From the NCBI GenBank assembly GCA_009695205.1, contig SIBK01000001.1, forward strand, positions 1 to 64,000: 64,000 bases of DNA, read 5' to 3'. The translations under genes were made by a program, and so were the position numbers. This document shows positions 30,183-37,081 of the stretch, piece by piece. The notes beneath the pieces were generated by a model. It did not search any database, had not been told where the DNA came from, and was given only the letters and a program-made list of their open reading frames with translations. How positions within the stretch are numbered: the first letter of the stretch is position 1; each line of letters begins with the position of its first letter. Origin of the DNA: Pedosphaera sp. (lineage in GTDB: Bacteria; Verrucomicrobiota; Verrucomicrobiia; Limisphaerales; UBA9464).

Positions 30183-30220
30183 ACCGGTTGTGGCTTCGCA
30201 AGCCGGAAACCACAACCGGT
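30183..30220. repeat. Nested inverted repeat upstream of smc
   Basis: ACCGGTTGTGG and CCACAACCGGT are perfect 11-bp arms separated by 16 bp. An inner palindrome GGCTT-CGC-AAGCC overlaps the left arm, so alternative hairpins are possible. It starts 22 bp upstream of the smc ATG, within its leader or promoter, and could be an operator or a leader structure. Confidence 0.6.
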
Positions 30221-30279
30221 AGTGGTAAGTTATTCACATGTGCCTTCTCCGTCTCCCCGACCCAGCAAACCCGGAAAAG

Positions 30280-30335
30280 GGGTCAGTCAATGGTATTGTA
30301 GTATTTTGAATTACTACAATACGATTGACTGACCC
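30280..30335. mobile_element. REP-like palindromic element, copy 1
   Basis: GGGTCAGTCAATGGTATTGTAGTA-TTTTGAAT-TACTACAATACGATTGACTGACCC has 24-bp arms with one mismatch and an 8-bp loop. A related element lies at 58016-58088 and shares GGGGTCRGTCAATRGTA and GTAGTATTTTGAAT. Long palindromes ending GGGGTCA are typical of REP-like sequences mobilised by RAYT (Y1) transposases; no transposase gene is in the window. Confidence 0.75.
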
Positions 30336-30367
30336 GATCAGGGACCCATAAACGGTTTAGCACTCTG

Positions 30368-31391
30368 TCATCCAAGTCTCCTCCATGCAGCGGCCACCGC
30401 CTGCTGGTTCATTCCGATGACTGGCACCCAGGCCCGAGTCGCTGGCGTGGACTGCAAGAGTTCTAGCGCCGCCAGGCACTGCCACGCCGACCCCGCCGCC
30501 AGCCCTTCGCCCAGCAGTGCCTTCGCTGAAATCCGGGGCCCGGCCCAATCCGACCACGCTGCAGCCTCGGCTCGATCGTAGCTGTCACACCCCACAAGGC
30601 CGTCGCTCAGTGCAGTCTTTCCATCCGGGTGCCGCATCAATGCACGAACCTGGCGAACCGCCTGACGCCTCTCCGACGGTCCGGCACACGGAACTATCGC
30701 GGTCACCCGATCGAGTGTCAGTGAAGACTTTTCGTGCCGCAACCGGACAGCACCCGCCCCTTCACCTAAAATCACTCCACGCGAAAAATGCCGAAGGGCA
30801 TCGGCGGTTAGCCAGTCGACCTCTTCCGATGCCACCACCAAGCAATCATCCACCCAGTCGTCCGTCAGCCATTCCGCCGCCAACTGTAAGCCATACACGA
30901 AAGCGCTCTGGTCCCGGACCAACGTGTAGCAGGGACCTTTCGCACCGAGAATTGCGGCAAGGTGGGATGCTGGTGCGTTGAAAACTGTTTCGGGAAAAAT
31001 CAGGGGGCTTGCTGTCGACGGATCCCGCAGGGTTTCATCAAAAAAGCGCCGGGTGTAATTGACGCATCCGGCAAAGGCGCAAAACACGATTCCAAGACGA
31101 TCCACTAACGGACACACGTCAGCATCTCCACCAATCCCCATCGCTTCCAACGCCGCCGCTAAGGTGAAATGGCTGATGGCACTGGTTCGACGCAACCGAT
31201 TATGTCCCAAAAACCAAGGCCGGATCGGTGGCGGGGGGACGTTTCGAACTCTGTACGAAAACTCCCGATCCGACCGATGCAACGACGTCTCCGGCAATGT
31301 CATCCGATCTCTCAACACGGTCCGGAATGGGGCCCATCCCCCAACCGGCAGGCGTCACCGCCCCGACCCCATGAACGTAGCAGCCGCTCAT
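30368..31391 (-). pseudogene. Frameshifted ketosynthase-like gene (second of pair)
   Basis: The N-terminus, MSGCYVHGVGAVTPAGWGMG (ATG 31391, overlapping the preceding stop as ATGA), is in a different frame from the rest, which resumes at VLRDRMTLPETSLHRSDREF near 31325 and runs to 30368. One base inserted in the G/C homopolymer run GGGGGATGGGGCCCC would explain it. The body keeps the thiolase fold (LAAALEAMG, FNAPASHLAAILGAKGPCYT, VVASEEVDWLTADALRHFSR, GVILGEGAGAVRL). Where a ketosynthase has its active cysteine it reads TLVRDQSAF, so it resembles a non-condensing partner such as a chain-length factor. The homopolymer location leaves a sequencing error possible. Confidence 0.65.
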
Positions 31392-32622
31392 GCCCACCTC
31401 CGGAGAATGAGAGTTCCATTGGAACCTCCAAAACCGAACGAATTGGTCAAGACTACCTCCACTCGCTCGTCCTGCGGCACCCGGATCAACCGAAATCGAC
31501 ACACCGGATCTACAGATTCGACTGTCGTCTCCGGCGGCAGCCACTGCTCCCGCAGTGTCATCAAGCACACAACGGCCTCCACTGCGCCTGCCGCGCCGAG
31601 CAAGTGTCCAATGCCAGATTTCGTGGAACTCACCGCAACCCGCCCTGCATTCGCTCCCGCCCAACGATTAATCGCCGCAACCTCCGCGGCATCGTTGAGC
31701 CGAGTTCCTGTGGGCATTGATGTAGTCGATCTGATCAACGCCGACTCCGGCAACCCGGCAGGCAGCGGTCATCGCCGCCAGAGCCGCATCCCCATCAGGA
31801 TGCGGCTGCTTGAGGTGATGCACATCCGTGCTAGCCCCATATCCAATGATCTCGCCAAGGATCTCCGCGCCACGGCCCCGTGCATGTTGGAGCGTTTCCA
31901 GACACAGAACCCCCGCTCCTTCGCCAAGGGCGAGCCCGTTACGCGCCACGTCAAAGGGACGGCACCCGGTGGTTGACAGGGCTTGAAGTGAATCAAACCC
32001 CGCAAACACAAGCTGACTGAGTGCATCGTATCCTCCCGAAAGCACGCGTTCAGCACGGCCATGTCGTAGAGTCTGAAACGCATGCCCAATGGCATTGGCG
32101 CCGGAGGCGCACGCATTCGCAATGAAGCGTGACCGGCCCGGACAACCCCGCTGCATCCAGCGCTGCCCAGGCCTAAGCCTGGGCCTAATACCCCGCAACC
32201 CGCGTCGCCTGCCCGGCCGCATCGCCCGAGGCGTTCAGTGTGTGTCGATAGTAAGCCTCACCGAGCCCCATACCGCCGCTGGTGGTCCCGAACACACACG
32301 GGACCCCGGTGCCCCCACGATTCCACCCCGCCTGTTGCGTGGCCTCGAGAGTTGCAAGGATTAACAATCGCGCTGCCCGATCCAAACTGCGGCCGAGACG
32401 GACCTGGCGGGAACCACCGCTCGCCAAGGACGGTAAAGCCACCTCCGCCGCCATCCGGGCGCGTTGGCGAGAGATGTCGAAGAGGCTCACCGGGCGAAAC
32501 GCAATCGCGCCTAAGCGGAAACCGGCCACATTGGTCGCCCACCCCACACCGTTAGCCGTAACAATCCCGGCACCCGTAACTACCACCCGCCGGGGAGAAG
32601 TGGCAGAAGAAGAATCCATCAT
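31388..32622 (-). pseudogene. Broken beta-ketoacyl synthase (FabF-like)
   Basis: Three frames make one FabF-like protein. MMDSSSATSPRRVVVTGAGI (from 32622) runs to RVAGY then TAG. Two TAG codons lie in a palindrome where Gln codons would give GYQAQAQAWAALDAAGLSGP. A second frame begins near 32115 and contains FIANACASGANAIGHAFQTL with the active-site cysteine, ending YINAHRNSAQ. A third resumes GTRLNDAAEVAAINRWAGAN and reaches SFGFGGSNGTLILRRWA. The second shift removes about 5 nt from the catalytic NAHGTGT motif, right after its histidine. With nonsense codons plus two frameshifts the gene cannot make an active enzyme as written. Confidence 0.75.
32165..32184. repeat. 20-bp palindrome inside the ketosynthase remnant
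   Basis: GCCCAGGC-CTAA-GCCTGGGC is a perfect inverted repeat. On the minus strand it carries or borders the two TAG codons that interrupt the gene. Replacing T by C at each would restore Gln codons. Confidence 0.7.
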
Positions 32623-32784
32623 CAAAGACTGCGACCGAGGCTGGAGCATTTGGCAAGCAATCGTCAATCTCGCTGGCAAAAATCCACTGCAACCACCGGT
32701 CCAGCAATCCGGGATTGCCGATAAGCAGTGCAGCAATAGCTTTACGATTGGCCACATACCAGCAGACTCCGTCCAAGATTGGAA

Positions 32785-33534
32785 ATGACCATGGCAGCAA
32801 AGAAAAAAAAGATACCCCCGGCAGCGGTTTTGGTGCCCAAGCTTTCGCCTAAGCGCTTTTTCGGTCATGGTCTTCCCGGCGTATCCTTGGGAGAACTGCC
32901 CGGGAAGTTGATTGTGGTGGAGGGAGCCGACGGCTCCGGGCGATCCTCGCAGATCGCGCGCTTGGTGACGTGGCTCGAAGGCGGCGGACACCATACAATT
33001 CAGGTTGGGCTTAAAAGGTCCACCCTCGTTAGCGAGGAGCTGGAAAAGGCCCAGCAAGGAAACATTCTCAGCCGCACCACTCTCTCCCTGTTCTATGCCA
33101 CCGACTTTGCAGACCAGCTGGAAAACGTAATTCTTCCAGCATTGCGTGCCGGCTCCATGGTACTCGCAGATCGGTATATCTACACTCTGATGGTCCGCGA
33201 CCTCGTGCGGGGCATGAACGCTGACTGGCTCCAAAACATCTATGGAATCGCCCTTGTGCCGGACGCTGTGTTCTACCTCGAAGTCTGTCCGGAACAGCTG
33301 GTTCAGCGTGTCTTCGCCAAAACCCACACGCTGGACTATTGGGAAAGCGGTATGGACCTGGGATTATCCCGCGACATGTTTGCCAGCTTTCTGAAGTACC
33401 AGGGATTGATGCGGGATCAATTTCGCCGCCTCCAAACCACCTTCCATTTCAGCATCATCGACGGCGAGCGAAGTCCGGAGGTGATCAGCCAGGAGCTTCA
33501 GCGCCGCATCGAAGGGGTCCTTGCCCGGGGATAA
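32785..33534 (+). CDS. Thymidylate-kinase-like P-loop kinase
   Basis: The roughly 249-residue protein has a 40-residue basic N-terminal extension (MAAKKKKIPPAAVLVPKLSP), then a dTMP-kinase-like core: LIVVEGADGSGRSSQIARL (P-loop), MVLADRYIYTLMVRDLVRG (DRY-type motif), PDAVFYLEVCPEQLVQRV and a helical C-terminus. Standard dTMP kinases phosphorylate dTMP to dTDP. The invariant P-loop lysine is replaced by arginine (GSGR), and this variant occurs in tmk-like paralogues, so a different nucleoside or sugar substrate is possible. The start is ATG 32785 or 32791, after a GGAAA-type site; TTG 32779 in the track is unlikely. The neighbouring infA is convergent. Confidence 0.7.
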   Translation: MTMAAKKKKIPPAAVLVPKLSPKRFFGHGLPGVSLGELPGKLIVVEGADGSGRSSQIARLVTWLEGGGHHTIQVGLKRSTLVSEELEKAQQGNILSRTTLSLFYATDFADQLENVILPALRAGSMVLADRYIYTLMVRDLVRGMNADWLQNIYGIALVPDAVFYLEVCPEQLVQRVFAKTHTLDYWESGMDLGLSRDMFASFLKYQGLMRDQFRRLQTTFHFSIIDGERSPEVISQELQRRIEGVLARG

Positions 33535-33580
33535 TGCTGGATTCGATCTGAAAATCCCAGGCATCTCCCCAAAACGAAAC

Positions 33581-33604
33581 GGCCGGAATGGCAACATTCC
33601 AGCC
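33581..33604 (-). terminator. Terminator of infA
   Basis: On the minus strand GGCTGGAATG-TTGC-CATTCCGGCC forms a 10-bp stem with one G-U pair, followed by GTTTCGTTTTG. It lies 43 bp past the infA stop, in the gap between convergent genes. Confidence 0.7.
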
Positions 33605-33647
33605 GCTTGGTTTAGATGACAGATGCCAACAATCCAATGCTGGCAAG

Positions 33648-33860
33648 TCACCCGAGTCTGTATGTGATCCGGGCCTTGTTCATGTCGTAGGGCGACATTT
33701 CGATCCGCACCCGATCACCCGGGGTCAGGCGAATAAAACGTTTCCGCATTTTTCCTGATATATGCGCGAGGACGACGTGCTTATTATCCAGCTCGACACG
33801 AAACATCGTGCCAGCGAGCACCGTGAGAATTCGGCCTTCCAAAACGACAGGTTCTTCCAT
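33648..33860 (-). CDS. infA: Translation initiation factor IF-1
   Basis: Starting at ATG 33860 the product is 70 residues, [20 protein letters not shown] through [21 protein letters not shown]-like sequence ([20 protein letters not shown]) to ARITYRLG. This is the S1/OB-fold IF-1, which sits in the ribosomal A site with IF-2 and IF-3 during initiation. The length and conserved HISGKMRK and [10 protein letters not shown] segments are normal. The 31 extra N-terminal residues of the track ORF do not fit the family. It is transcribed alone. Confidence 0.95.
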   Translation of the reverse strand: MEEPVVLEGRILTVLAGTMFRVELDNKHVVLAHISGKMRKRFIRLTPGDRVRIEMSPYDMNKARITYRLG

Positions 33861-33957
33861 GAATATCTTCCAACTTCCCGGTAATCGAAAAGGGTGCGCT
33901 TGGTATCCAAGCCAGGGGTAAAAACGGTGTAGAGGTTTAGAAAACCTGCCCAAAAAA

Positions 33958-33977
33958 GGGGCTCTCTCGAGAGCCCC
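33958..33977 (-). terminator. Terminator of the RRM protein gene
   Basis: GGGGCTCT-CTCG-AGAGCCCC is a perfect 8-bp stem. On the minus strand it is followed by TTTTTTG, 35 bp after the RRM gene stop. Confidence 0.85.
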
Positions 33978-34012
33978 TCAAAATAATCCGCAAGAAATCT
34001 TGCAGAACTGTC

Positions 34013-34384
34013 TTAGTATCGGCCGCGACCACCACCACCACCACCACCACCACCACCACCACCACCACCACGGTACCCGCCGCCACCACCACCACCACGG
34101 AATCCACCGCCACCACCACCGCCGGGAGGCCGGTCTTCCTTCGGACGGGCTTCATTGACGGTCAGTGCACGGCCGTCAAGCTGAGCTCCATTCATGGCTC
34201 CGATAGCCGCTTGCGAAGCTTCTTCGGAAGCCATTGTGACAAAAGCGAAACCGCGAGAGCGGCCGCTCACCCGATCTACCATCAAACTGACCTCAGACAC
34301 CGGCCCGTGAGCCGCGAACGCGTCCTGCAGATCATTCTCCGTCGTATTGAACGACAGATTTCCAACGAACAACTTAGTACCCAT
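34013..34384 (-). CDS. RRM-domain RNA-binding protein
   Basis: The 123-residue protein has one RNA-recognition motif: RNP2 KLFVGNLSF at residues 4-12 and RNP1 RSRGFAFVTM near residue 45, then VNEARPKEDRPPG. The tail is almost entirely glycine with scattered arginine and tyrosine (GGGGFRGGGGGGGYRGGGG). It has the architecture of bacterial Rbp proteins in cyanobacteria and others, which act in cold or stress response and mRNA localisation. The glycine tract is coded by a nearly pure ggt/ggc repeat and is prone to length change. Confidence 0.9.
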   Translation of the reverse strand: MGTKLFVGNLSFNTTENDLQDAFAAHGPVSEVSLMVDRVSGRSRGFAFVTMASEEASQAAIGAMNGAQLDGRALTVNEARPKEDRPPGGGGGGGFRGGGGGGGYRGGGGGGGGGGGGGGRGRY

Positions 34385-34552
34385 GCTGATTTGCTGGCAT
34401 CACTCCCACTGCCTGATCCGAGACTGTTCCCGTTTGTCGGGTTTCAAATCATCACTGAACGCCGTTCAACTGAGGATTTACCACGCCTTGAAGGCGGAAG
34501 AGTTTAGCCACCAGCCGGCAAAATGACTCCTTTTGCGCCGAATGCAAGATTC

Positions 34553-34572
34553 GATTGCAACTATTTGCAATC
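34553..34572. repeat. Inverted repeat between deoR and the RRM gene
   Basis: GATTGCAA-CTAT-TTGCAATC is a perfect 8-bp inverted repeat, 46 bp downstream of the deoR-family stop and 169 bp upstream of the RRM gene start. It lacks a U-tract, so an operator of the RRM gene is as likely as a terminator. Confidence 0.4.
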
Positions 34573-34617
34573 ACTCAATCGGAACAATTCCCCCCCATGA
34601 CGATTTCTTGCCACTCT

Positions 34618-35496
34618 TTAATCGATGAATCCGTCGTGCTCGGTCGAAATTCCTGCGGGAGCCGGTCCGAGCGTCACCTTGCGATGCATCGGTCGCAACG
34701 CCTTGGGAAGAGTTCGTAGGATCACCTTCGGACCGTCCGATGAAGTGACGATCAGCTCGACGCCCGCTTTCTCCAAGGCCGCGTGAATGTCGGCGGGCGG
34801 CAGTTGATCGGTGATGACCGTATCAATTGCGTCGAGCACACACAATTGACTGATCGATTGACGGCCAAACTTCGTGTGATCCACACACAATATGACACGG
34901 CGCGCCGCCTGCATCATGGCCCGCTGAATCTCAATCAGCAGTCCGTGTGAATTGGTCACCACTTCGGTGGTAATGCCCCCGCAACTCATGATCGCCACGT
35001 CCGCGTAAACCTGGGCGAAGGACGAAACGGCCATCGGGCCCACCAACACACCGAGCCGCGGATAGATAACGCCACCCGTGACCATCACCTCGGTTCTCGC
35101 TGACGAGGAAAATGCATTCGCCACGGGCAGCGAATTGGTGATCAAATGGGGACTCTTTGCCTCGAGATGGCGAGCGACGTGAAAGCAGGTCGTCCCAGCA
35201 TCCACGATCAAGGTCTGATTCGGAAGAATCAGATCTGCGCAAGCCTGCCCAATGGCTTCCTTCTCCGCCAATTGCTGGGTGTCACGAGCAGAAAAGGTGA
35301 ACTCATCCGATTTTGGATTCACCAACCGGGCTCCGCCATGAGTGCGACGAACCACTCCCCTGCTCTCCAAAATGTCCAAATCCCTACGAACCGTGGAAAC
35401 CGAAGCGTCGGCAAGCTCAGAAAGCTCATCCAACGAAGCAAATTCAACTTTCGCAAGGTATTCCTCAAACCGCTGTTGGCGTTCTTCGGATTGCAT
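34618..35496 (-). CDS. DeoR-family regulator of the microcompartment locus
   Basis: The 292-residue protein starts MQSEERQQRFEEYLAKVEFA with a winged-helix domain (SLDELSELADASVSTVRRDLDILESRGVVRRTHGGA), the DeoR DNA-binding signature. A sugar-phosphate-sensing domain follows (LPNQTLIVDAGTTCFHVARH, MVTGGVIYPRLGVLVGP, VDHTKFGRQSI). DeoR regulators normally repress sugar catabolic genes until a phosphorylated sugar binds. It is divergent from pduL, 84 bp apart, and PVM compartment loci usually carry a DeoR gene in this position, so it is the likely local regulator, with a deoxysugar phosphate as probable effector (inference). Confidence 0.9.
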   Translation of the reverse strand: MQSEERQQRFEEYLAKVEFASLDELSELADASVSTVRRDLDILESRGVVRRTHGGARLVNPKSDEFTFSARDTQQLAEKEAIGQACADLILPNQTLIVDAGTTCFHVARHLEAKSPHLITNSLPVANAFSSSARTEVMVTGGVIYPRLGVLVGPMAVSSFAQVYADVAIMSCGGITTEVVTNSHGLLIEIQRAMMQAARRVILCVDHTKFGRQSISQLCVLDAIDTVITDQLPPADIHAALEKAGVELIVTSSDGPKVILRTLPKALRPMHRKVTLGPAPAGISTEHDGFID

Positions 35497-35544
35497 TGTA
35501 TGTCACGAATGTGGTATATTTTGGACGATTCTGCAAGAAATTGT

Positions 35545-35573
35545 TTGACTCATTTCCAATATCTGGCGATAAC
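35545..35573 (+). promoter_or_regulatory. Candidate sigma-70 promoter of the microcompartment operon
   Basis: TTGACT, a 17-bp spacer and GATAAC lie directly before pduL. The -10 element ends 7 bp before ATG 35581, so transcription would begin at or next to the start codon, giving a nearly leaderless transcript. This is a pattern match only. Confidence 0.35.
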
Positions 35574-35580
35574 CACAGAA

Positions 35581-36261
35581 ATGTCTCAGGCAATGCAATC
35601 GCCTCCGCACCGAGCTCTAGTCGAGCACCTTGTACGACAGTCGGTCTACTCGCGCCTCGGCAAAGCGATGCCCCGCACGGCATCGGCCCCAAATCCGCTG
35701 GTGGTAAACATTAGTGCGCGACATTGCCATCTGACACCGGAGGCAGTAGAGGCTTTGTTTGGCGCTGCTCACACGCTGCAAGTCCATAAATGGCTGTATC
35801 AGGAAGGCCAATTCGCCGCGAAAGAAGTCGTCACTCTCATCGGACCCCGCAGTCGGGTAATTTCAAACCTGCGCATCCTCGGCCCTTGCCGAAGTCTTAA
35901 TCAGATTGAAATAGCCTACACGGACGCCATCGCCCTGGGTTTCGACATCCCGCTGCGCGCCTCGGGTAACATCGCGGACACACCCGGATGCATGTTGATG
36001 GGTCCGGCCGGCTTCTTTGAGATGCCTCAGGGGGTAATCCGGGCCGCACGCCACGTTCACATGCACCCGACGGATGCCGCGTTCTACGGCGTGAAACTCG
36101 GTCAGATGATGCATCTTAAAATCGGCGGCCCCTGCGCCGTTTCGCTTGATCAAATGCGCGTCCGTATTGATCCCAGCTTCAAACTTGAGGTTCACATCGA
36201 CACGGACGAGGGCAACGCCTGCAACCTTCTTCCCGAGACTCCGTGTGAATTAGTCCAATAG
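35581..36261 (+). CDS. pduL: Phosphotransacylase PduL (microcompartment type)
   Basis: ATG 35581 gives 226 residues; the ORF-track start lies inside the divergent regulator gene. PduL swaps CoA for phosphate on acyl-CoA, regenerating CoA inside the compartment and feeding acetate kinase. Zinc ligands fit NISARHCHLT (H48, H50) and ARHVHMHPTDA (H158, H160, H162). The second barrel repeat (KIGGPCAVSLDQMRVRIDPS) is complete. The N-terminal helix HRALVEHLVRQSVYSRLG, followed by a linker (PRTASAPNP), looks like an encapsulation peptide that would target it to the shell. It is the first gene of the operon. Confidence 0.92.
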   Translation: MSQAMQSPPHRALVEHLVRQSVYSRLGKAMPRTASAPNPLVVNISARHCHLTPEAVEALFGAAHTLQVHKWLYQEGQFAAKEVVTLIGPRSRVISNLRILGPCRSLNQIEIAYTDAIALGFDIPLRASGNIADTPGCMLMGPAGFFEMPQGVIRAARHVHMHPTDAAFYGVKLGQMMHLKIGGPCAVSLDQMRVRIDPSFKLEVHIDTDEGNACNLLPETPCELVQ

Positions 36262-36360
36262 ACCCACTCTGATACCTGGACCCAGACACCCACTCTCCGC
36301 CTCTCAATTTTTGGCACTCGATTCTCAAACAATTCTCAACAAACAACACGCAACTGAACT

Positions 36361-36654
36361 ATGAGCGAAGCAATCGGCATGATCGAAACAAAGGGCTACA
36401 CCGGAAGCATCGAAGCCACCGATGCCATGGCCAAGGCTGCAAACATCACCATCACCAAAACCATCTCCATCGGGGGGGGGCTCATCACCGTCATCTGCAA
36501 GGGGGATGTGGCGAGCGTGAAGGCCGCGGTGGACGCCGGCTCGAAGGCCGCCGGTCAGGTCGGCGAACTCGTCGCCAGCCATGTTATCGCCCGCCCACAT
36601 GACGATCTCGGCAAGATATTTTTTGGCGACGCAGCTCCCATAGCCCGGAAATAG
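36361..36654 (+). CDS. BMC-H hexameric shell protein 1
   Basis: The 97-residue Pfam00936-type protein reads MSEAIGMIETKGYTGSIEAT to VASHVIARPHDDLGKIFFGD. It forms cyclic hexamers that tile the flat facets of the microcompartment. The I-G-M-I-E-T-K-G start, [23 protein letters not shown] core and VIARPH end are classic. The pore loop lies around KTISIGGG. The codons for that GGG sit in a run of nine G bases (36472-36480). There is no Shine-Dalgarno; the leader is CAAC-rich and almost free of G. Confidence 0.95.
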   Translation: MSEAIGMIETKGYTGSIEATDAMAKAANITITKTISIGGGLITVICKGDVASVKAAVDAGSKAAGQVGELVASHVIARPHDDLGKIFFGDAAPIARK

Positions 36655-36692
36655 CCTCCTCCTCTTTCAACCTTTAATCATTAACTATTACT

Positions 36693-36971
36693 ATGGCTCA
36701 ACAAGCAATTGGCATGATCGAATGCAAGGGGCTTTGCGCACTGTTCGAGGCGGTGGACGCCGCGCTCAAGGCCGCGAATGTCTCCTTCACCGGCTGGGAA
36801 AAGATCGGCTCCGGCTACGTCACCGCGTTTTTTCGTGGAGATGTGGCGAGTGTGAAGGCTGCCATTGACGCCGGTGCCGCAGCGGCGGCGCAGGTCGGAT
36901 CAGTGGTAAGCGTGCAGGTGATCCCCCGCCCCCACGACGGCCTCTCTGTTCTCGGCAAGTGGTTGCAGTAG
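36693..36971 (+). CDS. BMC-H hexameric shell protein 2
   Basis: The 92-residue BMC-H paralogue reads [20 protein letters not shown] to [20 protein letters not shown]. It differs from its neighbours at the pore-facing segment ([17 protein letters not shown]) and has two N-terminal cysteines (IECKGLC). It should be another facet tile with a distinct pore. The 38-nt leader contains no G and no Shine-Dalgarno. After its stop, another frame stays open to the ackA start (see 36968-37081). Confidence 0.95.
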   Translation: MAQQAIGMIECKGLCALFEAVDAALKAANVSFTGWEKIGSGYVTAFFRGDVASVKAAIDAGAAAAAQVGSVVSVQVIPRPHDGLSVLGKWLQ

Positions 36972-37081
36972 TCGGGGAAGCCGCGAAGCCGAAGCCCGAA
37001 GCGGTGACCGCCTGGGGCAAACCGAAGCCGCCCATCCGTCGGCCTCCCAGTTTCGGCGCGCGGAAACCCGCTTCGCTGTAA
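36968..37081 (+). other. Open reading frame tail after BMC-H 2, possibly a lost extension
   Basis: In the +1-shifted frame the sequence reads [20 protein letters not shown] and then PPIRRPPSFGARKPASL, ending in a TAA that overlaps the ackA ATG (taATG). A Pro/Lys-rich tail and a coupled stop suggest that this was once a C-terminal extension of BMC-H 2, cut off by a 1-nt indel in GGCAAGTGGTTGCAG. No start codon with a ribosome site supports a separate gene. Confidence 0.4.

Noticed and set aside
32185-33327. Minus-strand ORF of 380 codons presented as a single gene
   Set aside because: Its first 230 codons are the antisense of the thymidylate-kinase-like gene; only the part from 32622 downward is the ketosynthase N-terminus.
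34040-34130. ccaccacc simple-sequence run as a satellite or regulatory repeat
   Set aside because: It is the glycine-rich tail of the RRM protein on the minus strand.
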